Source of the DNA: Flavobacteriales bacterium
GTDB lineage: Bacteria; Bacteroidota; Bacteroidia; Flavobacteriales; BACL11
Reading direction: 5' to 3'
DNA: 24,278 bases
NCBI GenBank assembly: GCA_018675825.1
Contig: JABGXK010000021.1
Span: forward strand, 1-24,278
In this document: positions 7,962 to 15,901 of the stretch, piece by piece
How the letters are laid out: each line of letters begins with the position of its first letter
Position numbering within the stretch: position 1 is the stretch's first letter
The notes under the pieces: model-generated
The model's input: the letters and a program-made list of their open reading frames with translations, nothing else
Database searches by the model: none
What the model was told of the DNA's origin: nothing
Translations under genes and position numbers: made by a program

Positions 7962-8659
7962 TGAATTATGATTGTAGAGCAATATCACTATTATATCATA
8001 AATATGGTGAGGGATCAGTTATTGCTAAAATATTTACTGAGGAACATGGATTGCAAGCCTTCAATATAAAAAAAGTTAGAGGGGGAAAATTCAAAAGCAA
8101 AATATCACTTCTAGAAAAACTTAGTTTAGTTAATATAAGTGCAAAAAAACAACCTAAAAAAACCATTCAATATTTAAATGAAATTAGCTTAGCATATCCA
8201 CTTAATAATACAGAACTAAATAAAAAATTAATTAGGGTCTTTATGGCTGAAATTCTATCAAAAGTGCTAGCTGAAAACAATAAAAATTCAACTCTCTTTA
8301 AATTTATATGGAACTTAACAATAGAGCTTGATCACTCAAAAGAGATTGATAATAACTTTTGCCTTAAATATTTAATTGCTTTAACAAAATTTCTTGGTTT
8401 TTTTCCTTCTACTGAAAATTTTGAATACCCAATATTTAATCTAAGTACTTTAAATTTTACAAAAAAAGATGGGCCTAGCGAAATAGTAATTAAAGGAAGT
8501 AATCTAAAATATTTTAAGGCGTTAATAACAAAAAAGAATCTAGAAATCCCATATTTAAATAGACAGGAGTTACTTAAAAAGATATTCTTTTACTACAAAT
8601 CCAATCATTATAATTTAGACAATGTAAAGTCACATATAGTAATAGAGGCACTAAGATAA
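7961..8659 (+). CDS. recO: DNA repair protein RecO
   Basis: A 232-residue RecO. The N-terminal OB-fold region (about 1-80) carries the conserved opening RAISLLYHKYGEGSVIAKIF and the GLQAFNIKKVRGGK strand-turn-strand; a helical C-terminal domain follows. RecO binds single-stranded DNA and SSB and, with RecR, loads RecA at gaps in the RecFOR recombinational repair pathway. The zinc-binding Cys cluster of many RecO proteins is absent: the only Cys residues are near positions 4 and 127. The FDL-x-EG-x-F motif usual in Bacteroidota RecO is degenerate here (FNLSTLNF). The start is fixed by one-base overlap with porZ, and the next gene starts 1 bp after its stop, so recO is embedded in a four-gene envelope operon. 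Confidence 0.9.
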   Translation: MNYDCRAISLLYHKYGEGSVIAKIFTEEHGLQAFNIKKVRGGKFKSKISLLEKLSLVNISAKKQPKKTIQYLNEISLAYPLNNTELNKKLIRVFMAEILSKVLAENNKNSTLFKFIWNLTIELDHSKEIDNNFCLKYLIALTKFLGFFPSTENFEYPIFNLSTLNFTKKDGPSEIVIKGSNLKYFKALITKKNLEIPYLNRQELLKKIFFYYKSNHYNLDNVKSHIVIEALR

Positions 8660-8660
8660 T

Positions 8661-10973
8661 ATGAAAGCAATATATGTTTTAATTCTTCTTTTATCAAATA
8701 CTATTTTATATAGTCAAACTATATATGTTATAGATAAATTAACAAAAAAACAAATATCAAATGCTAATATATTTAATGCAAGTAGTGGAACAGTAAGTAA
8801 TAAAAAAGGGGCTGTGGATTTGGCAATATTTAAGTCAACTGATTTAATAAGCATACAACATATAAGTTATATTAATAGAGATGTTTTAAAGTCACTTATA
8901 AACGACACTATTTATTTAATTCCCAGTTCATATATGCTTAAAGCAATAACATTTGAAGATGTAAGGGTGCCTCTAATATACCAAAGTGCACTCTCTAGGG
9001 TAAGTAAAAGAAAGATACAGTCGCTTGAAATTAACTCAACTGCTGAGCTATTAAAAAAAAGTATTGGAGTAACGGTTCAAGAAAGCCAGTCCGGGGGTGG
9101 TAGCCCAAACTTCAGAGGAATGGAGGCAAACAGACTCTTAATAGTTGTAGATGGAATACCCTTAAATAATGCGATATTTAGAAATGGACATGTTCAAAGC
9201 TCCAGCTCTATTAATCCATTTTTTATTGACAATATAGGTGTGGTGACAGGACCTTCATCAGTTGTTTATGGTGATGGCGCAATGGGAGGCGCAATAATTA
9301 TTAACACTATAAATGATGAAATATTTACAGCAACATCAAATATTTTAGAACAAAAATATAATAGCGCAAATAATTCAAGTTCATTATCGTATTTAAGTAA
9401 ATTTAACAACAAAAAACTATCAGTAGTTAATGGTCTTGCAATTAAAAAAAGCGGTAATATCAAAATGGGTAAAAACAGAGCTCATGGCTATGAGAACTGG
9501 GGATTATATAACGAGACTGTCAGAGGAAATGAGCAGCTTAATACAGGATTTAACAAATACGATGCGATTCAAAAGATTTATATAAAAATAAATAAAAAAG
9601 AAAATATAAACTTAAATAGTCAATTCTCTACTACTTCAAATATTTCTAGATATGACAAACTCAACGACATGCAATATGGACAAAAAAAATACAAGCTATG
9701 GTTTTATGGGCCACAAACAAGAATATTTCAGAAAGTTAATTACAATAGAAAGACAACTAATTTCATTTCTGACAAGTTCTCTGTTATTTTAAGCTGGCAA
9801 AATTTAAAAGAATCAAGACATAAGCAAAAAATAAACGATTTAGGGGTCTCAGTTAGAAAAGAAAATGTTTTAATACTAGATGGAATTCTAGATGTAAAAA
9901 AAACTATCAAAAAATTTCAGTTAAACTATGGAGTAAGTTACAGGTATCAGAATGTTGAATCAAGCGCTGAGATAAGAGACGATAATAATCAATCTTTTTT
10001 TAACACAACTAGATATCCTGATGGTGGTAGCAATGTGGTAGATGGATCAATTTACACTCAAGTGAATTGGAAACCGTTAAAAAGTACAACTATATTTTTA
10101 GGAGAAAGGTATAATATCAATTCATTGTATTCAAAATTTGATAATAATGAGATTTATAATTTACCATTTTCAGAAATTACAATCTCAAATAAAGCTTTCG
10201 TTTCCTCAGTTTTAATTAATCAAAAAATTTCAAAAGGTATGAGTACGAATATTGCATATTATCTAGGATTTAGAAATCCAAATATAGATGATGTAGGTAA
10301 AATATTTTCAAAAGATGACTATTCTGTGGTTATTCCAAATAATAAATTAAAGCCTGAAAAAACATCAAACTTTGAATGTAGTTTTATAATAGATAATGAA
10401 AACATAAAATTTGAAGCTCAGTATTATAGGATTAATATTAAAGATGCGATTAAAAGAGAAAACAGTAGTCTTAATGGGCAAGATTCAATAGTATATGATG
10501 GGGAATTAATGCAGATACAAATGAACCAAAATATTGAGTCTGCAAAAATTGATGGAGTAAGTCTGGGAGCTGAAATGCAATTTTCAAATTCAACAAAAAT
10601 TGAATTTGGGCTTAATTATTTAAATGGAGAAACAAATTTAAAAAGACCTCTTGCTCATATACCACCCTTAAGTAGTCATCTTAATTTATCCTATAATTAT
10701 AATAAAAACAACTTAATACTCTCATATAGTTATAATGGATGGAAGAGAGTAGAAGATTATGATGATAATGGAGTTGATAATATTGAAGAAGCAACAGTGG
10801 AAGGAAATCCTAGCTGGCAAACACTAGACTTAAATTATATAAATAAGCTAACAAAAGATATAGAAATGCGGATATCTGTAGAAAATATTTTTGATGTTCA
10901 TTACAAAACATTTGGCTCAGGAATAAGTGCGAAAGGAAGAAATTTTATTTTATCTTTGGTGACAAAATTCTAA
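8661..10973 (+). CDS. TonB-dependent outer-membrane receptor
   Basis: A 770-residue outer-membrane transporter. Residues 1-19 are a signal peptide. Residues 20-90 form a carboxypeptidase-regulatory-like beta-sandwich typical of Bacteroidota receptors. The plug domain at about 118-216 contains SPNFRGMEANRLLIVVDGIP and then GPSSVVYGDGAMGGAIIINT. The rest is the beta-barrel, with ENIFDVHYKTFGSGI near the C-terminus and a terminal Phe (SLVTKF) as expected of a BAM signal. The RGMEANRLLIVVDG...NNAIFRNGH pattern is like that of hemoglobin/heme-type receptors, so heme or siderophore uptake is possible, but the substrate is not established. It starts 1 bp after recO, and a receptor next to recO occurs in other Flavobacteriales. 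The gene is intact. Confidence 0.92.
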   Translation: MKAIYVLILLLSNTILYSQTIYVIDKLTKKQISNANIFNASSGTVSNKKGAVDLAIFKSTDLISIQHISYINRDVLKSLINDTIYLIPSSYMLKAITFEDVRVPLIYQSALSRVSKRKIQSLEINSTAELLKKSIGVTVQESQSGGGSPNFRGMEANRLLIVVDGIPLNNAIFRNGHVQSSSSINPFFIDNIGVVTGPSSVVYGDGAMGGAIIINTINDEIFTATSNILEQKYNSANNSSSLSYLSKFNNKKLSVVNGLAIKKSGNIKMGKNRAHGYENWGLYNETVRGNEQLNTGFNKYDAIQKIYIKINKKENINLNSQFSTTSNISRYDKLNDMQYGQKKYKLWFYGPQTRIFQKVNYNRKTTNFISDKFSVILSWQNLKESRHKQKINDLGVSVRKENVLILDGILDVKKTIKKFQLNYGVSYRYQNVESSAEIRDDNNQSFFNTTRYPDGGSNVVDGSIYTQVNWKPLKSTTIFLGERYNINSLYSKFDNNEIYNLPFSEITISNKAFVSSVLINQKISKGMSTNIAYYLGFRNPNIDDVGKIFSKDDYSVVIPNNKLKPEKTSNFECSFIIDNENIKFEAQYYRINIKDAIKRENSSLNGQDSIVYDGELMQIQMNQNIESAKIDGVSLGAEMQFSNSTKIEFGLNYLNGETNLKRPLAHIPPLSSHLNLSYNYNKNNLILSYSYNGWKRVEDYDDNGVDNIEEATVEGNPSWQTLDLNYINKLTKDIEMRISVENIFDVHYKTFGSGISAKGRNFILSLVTKF

Positions 10974-10977
10974 TGTT

Positions 10978-13524
10978 ATGACAAAGTATTTAACAATACT
11001 AATTACTGTAATTTCAATAGCTACAAACGCTCAAGTCTGGGAAGATAACTTATTGCTAGAAAATCCTGAAGCTACTATAAAGGAAAAAAAAGATGCTTTT
11101 GATACCTACAGAAAAAAAATTAAATATACGAAGGGAAATGGGTATAAGCCGTATGCTAGAAATTTAGACTTTATATTACAAAGAACCTCAAATGGAAGCA
11201 GTATTCCACATGGAAAACTATATACTGAATGGTTAAAAGAAAAAGAGAAGCAAGAAAATAATTCATCTATATCATCAAGTAATTGGACTGAATTAGGACC
11301 AATTAACACTCCAATTATACTATCAAACGGTAAAAAAAGAGGAAACGGTAGAATTAACTGCATAGCATTTGATCCTATAGATGAAAATATTATTTGGGTA
11401 GGATCTCCTGGTGGAGGATTATGGAAATCAGTAGATGGCGGTATAAACTGGGAAACAAATACCGATAATCTACCGGTAATTGGTGTTTCAAATATTGCAA
11501 TTAATCCTACAAACCCTCAAGAAATGTATATTACAACAGGAGACGCTCATGCTAGTGATACTTATAGTATTGGGCTTCTAAAATCTTTAAATGGAGGAGT
11601 TGATTGGGATACAACTGGAATGCAATGGTTAGTTACTGATAATAAAATGGTAAATAAAGTTATCATAAATCCTAACTACCCTGATAGCTTATACGCGGTA
11701 ACTGATAATCATATTATGATAAGTCCTGATGGAGGTAATAGCTGGATAAAAGCACTCAGTAATAATGGTTCGATACTAATTGGTAGATTTAGAGATATTG
11801 AATTTAAACCTAATAACCCAAATGTCATTTATGCTGTTAAACAAACAACTGGAGGGTCACAAGTTTTTAGATCAACTAACGGTGGGAATACATTTGAAGG
11901 AGCTAACAATGGAATTAGCTCTGTAAATAAAAATCGACCTCTAATTGCTGTTACTCCAGCTAACCCTGATGTCGTATACGTTTTATTTTGTCAAAATGAT
12001 TACGGCTTTCATGGTATTTATAAATCATCTGATAGTGGTGATAATTGGTCACTGCAGTCTGACAGCCCCAATATTTTAGGTAGAAATACAGATGGAACTT
12101 CAACAGGAGGACAGTCATGGTACGACCTAAGTTTAGGTATATCCACAGAAGATGAAAACAAGCTATATGTTGGAGGAATAAATCTATGGGAATCTAATGA
12201 TGGTGGCGCTAACTGGAATATTAGCGGAAGTAGTGGCAATAGTTTTAATTACTCATACATGCATGTAGATCAACATGCTCTAGAATTTAACCCATTAAAT
12301 GGAGTTGCTTATGCGGGAAATGATGGGGGTTTATACAAATATATGGATACCCTAAATAGTTGGGTAGATATTAGTGATGGATTAGCAATTTCTCAGTTTT
12401 ATAAGATTGGGCTTTCTAACACTATAAATAGCAGAGTAGTAGCGGGAGCGCAAGATAATGGAACTGAGATGACAACAAATGGTGTCTGGGATGCAATTAG
12501 GGGCTCTGATGGAATGGAGTGCGCTATAGATAAATATGATCATGAAATAATATATTCCACATCTCAATATGGTGGATTAAGAAAAACATATAATGGTGGT
12601 AATAATTGGACTAATATTCAACCTGTTAATTACTCTGGAGGATGGGTGACACCATATAAAATACATGCAAATAACAATAATCTTATTGTAGCAGGTTATG
12701 ATGAAGTTTACAGATCTCAAATGGGTGGCGTTGGACAATGGGACTCAATCTCTTATAATGTTAGTAACGGACAATCTATACAAACAATTGCGCTTGCCCC
12801 CTCAGATGAAGATTATATTTATAGCGCTTCGTATAGTAGAATTAAAAAAACAACAAATGCAGGTGTAACCTGGATAGATATTAAGACAGGTCTACCAAAT
12901 TTTAACTTCTCTGACATTACAGTAGCCGCTGATGATGCAGATCATCTGTGGGTAACAATTTCTGAATATCAAGCTAATCACAAAGTATACGAATCATTTG
13001 ACGGAGGAGCTAGCTGGACAAATATTACAGGAAATAATTTACCAAATCTACCGGTAAACTGTATTATACATCAAGATCAAGCTCAAGGAGATTTATTTAT
13101 AGGAACAGATGTTGGTATTTATCACAAAGACAACACAATGTCTGACTGGGCTCCATATATGACTGGGCTACCAAATGTTGTGATAAAAGAGTTAGAAATT
13201 AACTATAATACAGATAAAATTGTAGCAGCTACTTTTGGCAGAGGAGTTTGGGAGAGTGATCTGAAAAATATATCAACAAATTTAAATCCTGAATTAAATG
13301 AGCTGTTTGAAATATATCCTAATCCAACAGAGGGAAATATAGTAATCTCAGGAATAAAAAGCAATAATGCTAAAATAAATATATACAACAGTACTGGTCA
13401 AAAAATATTTAGCTGTAATCATAAAAAAAACATACATCTTGATCATCTCAAGAAAGGTTTCTATATGATTGAAATAATATCAGATAAAATTAAGTATGGT
13501 TCTCAAAAACTAATTATAAAGTAG
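10978..13524 (+). CDS. Secreted Asp-box (BNR/sortilin-like) beta-propeller protein with T9SS type A sorting domain
   Basis: An 848-residue exported protein. Residues 1-18 are a signal peptide. A lysine-rich N-terminal region (20-105) precedes the conserved SNWTELGP and GRINCIAFDP segments that open this family. At least nine Asp-box motifs of the form S/T-x-D/N-x-G-x-x-W/F follow between residues about 151 and 681, including SVDGGINW, SPDGGNSW, SNDGGANW and SFDGGASW, consistent with sialidase- or sortilin-like propellers. Catalytic residues of a glycosidase are not evident. A type A T9SS domain at about 772-848 has YPNPTEGN, INIYNSTGQ and KGFYMIEI blocks and ends KLIIK. It should be secreted by T9SS and fixed to the surface or released. 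It starts 4 bp after the receptor gene, and its last 11 bp overlap the opposite-strand gene. Confidence 0.9.
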   Translation: MTKYLTILITVISIATNAQVWEDNLLLENPEATIKEKKDAFDTYRKKIKYTKGNGYKPYARNLDFILQRTSNGSSIPHGKLYTEWLKEKEKQENNSSISSSNWTELGPINTPIILSNGKKRGNGRINCIAFDPIDENIIWVGSPGGGLWKSVDGGINWETNTDNLPVIGVSNIAINPTNPQEMYITTGDAHASDTYSIGLLKSLNGGVDWDTTGMQWLVTDNKMVNKVIINPNYPDSLYAVTDNHIMISPDGGNSWIKALSNNGSILIGRFRDIEFKPNNPNVIYAVKQTTGGSQVFRSTNGGNTFEGANNGISSVNKNRPLIAVTPANPDVVYVLFCQNDYGFHGIYKSSDSGDNWSLQSDSPNILGRNTDGTSTGGQSWYDLSLGISTEDENKLYVGGINLWESNDGGANWNISGSSGNSFNYSYMHVDQHALEFNPLNGVAYAGNDGGLYKYMDTLNSWVDISDGLAISQFYKIGLSNTINSRVVAGAQDNGTEMTTNGVWDAIRGSDGMECAIDKYDHEIIYSTSQYGGLRKTYNGGNNWTNIQPVNYSGGWVTPYKIHANNNNLIVAGYDEVYRSQMGGVGQWDSISYNVSNGQSIQTIALAPSDEDYIYSASYSRIKKTTNAGVTWIDIKTGLPNFNFSDITVAADDADHLWVTISEYQANHKVYESFDGGASWTNITGNNLPNLPVNCIIHQDQAQGDLFIGTDVGIYHKDNTMSDWAPYMTGLPNVVIKELEINYNTDKIVAATFGRGVWESDLKNISTNLNPELNELFEIYPNPTEGNIVISGIKSNNAKINIYNSTGQKIFSCNHKKNIHLDHLKKGFYMIEIISDKIKYGSQKLIIK

Positions 13525-14410
13525 CCTCAAACTCTTTAATATATTTTCTTTTAGTAGACTGAGGGTTAAAAACCAAAGCTGCTGTAATTACTATATTTTC
13601 ATCCAAAAAATAAGGTTTAATAACAATTGGACCACCCATAAAACCATTATGTAGTTTCCACATTCCTCGATAAGAATCTCTGAAGAAAACTGGAGAATAC
13701 TGATTCTCTAGCTTTACATATGAATTTTTTTTAGTGCCCTTTAAATAGTGTGAAAGTAATGTGTCTGTTTTAAATAAAATATAATCCCGCAGGTTTTCGC
13801 TAGTATCTTCAATAGAAAAAACTAATATATGTTTAATTTCTTCTTTGTTTGGAGGATTATATGTAAACCACAAAACATCAGAACTTTCTAAAACAAGAGA
13901 ATACTCATTGGGAATAACAATATCAATGTTGAATTCTCTTTTAACAATTTGCGTAAGATCATTATTGTAATTCTGAAGAATATTCTTTTTTAAATATGAT
14001 AGTTCATTATCATAAAATACATTGTAAGCTTTAACACAGTCAAGTTTAAATTTTTCTGTATTATTTTTATAGCGTAAATGGGAGACAATTTGATTTCTAG
14101 CCCAGTTATTATTAATAATAGTAAAAGAAGAAGAATCAGATATCAAAACAATATTTTTATGTGTTTTAAATAAGGTGCTAAATTCAGAATAATTGATTTG
14201 TATTATTTTAAAAGCAGATTCTGATTTGCTTATTCCTAAAATCTCATTTCCAAAAATATTATTTACAATGTCACTAATGTATATATCCCATAAAGAATCA
14301 TCAACAACAAAAAGAATTTCCGATACAGATCCTGAGGATTCTGGAAGTGTTTTAGTCTCATTAAAACAAGAAGACAACAAACCTAGAAGTAATAATACTC
14401 GTAATTTCAT
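13514..14410 (-). CDS. DUF4837 family lipoprotein
   Basis: A 298-residue predicted lipoprotein. The N-terminus MKLRVLLLLGLLSSC has a short hydrophobic core and a lipobox ending at Cys15. The mature protein begins with PESSGSVSEILFVVDDSLW, which matches the opening of DUF4837, a Bacteroidota family of about 300-330 residues without known function. The C-terminal part has RGMWKLHNGFMGGPIVIKPY, also typical of the family. The gene follows the lytic transglycosylase with a 3-bp gap, the pairing found in many flavobacteria, so it is probably co-transcribed and may act at the peptidoglycan or outer membrane. Its 3' end overlaps the opposite-strand Asp-box gene by 11 bp. Confidence 0.87.
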   Translation of the reverse strand: MKLRVLLLLGLLSSCFNETKTLPESSGSVSEILFVVDDSLWDIYISDIVNNIFGNEILGISKSESAFKIIQINYSEFSTLFKTHKNIVLISDSSSFTIINNNWARNQIVSHLRYKNNTEKFKLDCVKAYNVFYDNELSYLKKNILQNYNNDLTQIVKREFNIDIVIPNEYSLVLESSDVLWFTYNPPNKEEIKHILVFSIEDTSENLRDYILFKTDTLLSHYLKGTKKNSYVKLENQYSPVFFRDSYRGMWKLHNGFMGGPIVIKPYFLDENIVITAALVFNPQSTKRKYIKEFEATL

Positions 14411-14413
14411 AAA

Positions 14414-15757
14414 TTACACTTTTGGAATTACAATACGTAAACCGGGCTTTAAATTATTAGATTTCAAGTTATTTAACTGCTTAATTTTTGATATACTTAC
14501 TCCATTATACATCTGAGAAATATCCCAAAGAGTGTCTCCCTTCTGTACAATATATTCGTTTTCTGATGCTTGTAAGTTATTATTCTTTTCAAGAATATCA
14601 TTAGCAACATATAAGGTTAGCTTATCACCAATATTAAGTTTAGTTGATTTTAATCTATTCCATTTCTGAATTTGATGTGTTTTAAGTCCAAAAATAGAGG
14701 CTATCTTACCTAAATAATCTCCATTTTTAACGCTATAAACAAAACGGGTCTCATCAATCAAAATTTCCTTTCTATTTACAGCATCAATATATAAAGTATT
14801 AGACTCAATATTTAATAAATAATCGTTAACAGCCTCAATGGGTAGTGTGATAATTGCATTTTCCGGAAAAAAATTATTTTTAAAAGAGGGATTTAGATAT
14901 TGGATGTCTTCTTCAGGTATACATGTTATATACGACAACAGGGAGAAGTTCTGCTGACAATTAAGTTTGAATGTATCTGTTTCATATTTTTTGATATAAA
15001 GACTATCTGGTAGTATATCATAGGTTTGAGGATAAGTCATTAAATAAGAAACCGCAATAAATTTAGGAATATAGTTTCTTGTTTCTCGGCGTAAATATGG
15101 TCTTAAATCCCAATAATTATCTTTACCAGTGCTTATCATTTTTCTCTGAATATAGCCGGGCCCACCATTATATGCGGCTAGTACTAAATGCCAATCACCA
15201 AAAATATCGTATAGTTTAACAAAATACTGACAAGCAGCTTCTGTAGATTTATAAGGGTCTAGCCTTTCATCAATATAGGAATTAACATCTAGGCCGTTTT
15301 CTTTTCCTGTTGGATACATAAACTGCCATAAACCTCTTGCTCCAGATTTTGATCTTGCTTCAGGATTTAAGGCAGATTCAACAATAGATAGATACTTTAG
15401 CTCTAATGGTAAATCATACTTATCTAAACATTCTTCAAAAATTGGAAAATAATACTCAGATAAAGATAGCATTCGAGATATCAATCTTTTATTATTTCCT
15501 GAATATGACTTAATAGAAGATTTTACAATATCATTATAACTAAAGCTTATATGTGATATATTGTTTAAATTTTTTAATCGAATAAGCACTAAGGAATCAT
15601 TATCTGTAGCTGTGTCGTTAGTATAAGAGATCTTATAAATAACATCTACGTAATTACTATCTTTAATAGAATCTGTAGTGTTTATTTTCAATATTGTATC
15701 ATGCTCGGCATAAGAGTAGATAGAAATAAATAAAAATATAATAATATATTTATACAT
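14414..15757 (-). CDS. MltD-like membrane-associated lytic transglycosylase with two LysM domains
   Basis: A 447-residue exported enzyme. Residues 1-17 are a signal peptide without a lipobox Cys. The SLT family 1 catalytic domain spans about 105-235. The catalytic Glu is probably Glu127 in YLSIVESALNPEA, followed by SGARGLWQFMYPTG (138-151) and the AAYNGGPG block (194-201). Two LysM peptidoglycan-binding modules are at about 338-384 and 401-446 (YIVQKGDTLWDIS at 402-414). It cleaves the MurNAc-GlcNAc bond of peptidoglycan to form 1,6-anhydro-MurNAc ends, acting in the periplasm during wall remodelling. Length and architecture match Bacteroidota MltD-type proteins. It is first in a two-gene operon with DUF4837 and is divergent from dxs. 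Confidence 0.93.
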   Translation of the reverse strand: MYKYIIIFLFISIYSYAEHDTILKINTTDSIKDSNYVDVIYKISYTNDTATDNDSLVLIRLKNLNNISHISFSYNDIVKSSIKSYSGNNKRLISRMLSLSEYYFPIFEECLDKYDLPLELKYLSIVESALNPEARSKSGARGLWQFMYPTGKENGLDVNSYIDERLDPYKSTEAACQYFVKLYDIFGDWHLVLAAYNGGPGYIQRKMISTGKDNYWDLRPYLRRETRNYIPKFIAVSYLMTYPQTYDILPDSLYIKKYETDTFKLNCQQNFSLLSYITCIPEEDIQYLNPSFKNNFFPENAIITLPIEAVNDYLLNIESNTLYIDAVNRKEILIDETRFVYSVKNGDYLGKIASIFGLKTHQIQKWNRLKSTKLNIGDKLTLYVANDILEKNNNLQASENEYIVQKGDTLWDISQMYNGVSISKIKQLNNLKSNNLKPGLRIVIPKV

Positions 15758-15901
15758 GATGCAAAGCTGATAAATAACTAATTAAAAAAAAACAAATAAA
15801 GAATCAATTGTTAACGTTAGAGTGTTTATTAAAAAAAGCTTGAAGAATAATTTAATTAGGTATTATAAAAAATAAAAGAACATGTATCTTTGAAAAAGAT
15901 T
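15758..15901. promoter_or_regulatory. Divergent promoter region between mltD-like gene and dxs
   Basis: This 144-bp AT-rich gap should hold both start sites. On the + strand TATCTTTG at 15885-15892 is an exact match to TAnnTTTG, 9 bp before the dxs ATG at 15902. On the - strand CAGCTTTG (15762-15769) matches the same element except for its first base, with TTTG at 15793-15796 about 23 bp upstream as a possible -33 element. The middle has A and T runs and no clear hairpin or repeat. Confidence 0.45.

Noticed and set aside
10973..10975. ATG overlapping the TonB receptor stop as start of the next gene
   Set aside because: That frame ends after two codons (ATG TTA TGA); the real start is ATG at 10978.
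13525..13564. CCTCA/TGAGG inverted repeat between convergent genes as a terminator
   Set aside because: It has a five-bp stem with a 30-nt loop and no T tract directly after it.
14193..14516. 107-codon open frame on the + strand
   Set aside because: It is antisense across the junction of the DUF4837 and MltD-like genes, both well supported; its product resembles nothing known to me.
15890..15901. In-frame TTG start giving a four-residue longer DXS
   Set aside because: The TTG is the end of an exact TAnnTTTG promoter element and would lie upstream of the likely transcription start; ATG at 15902 fits the family.
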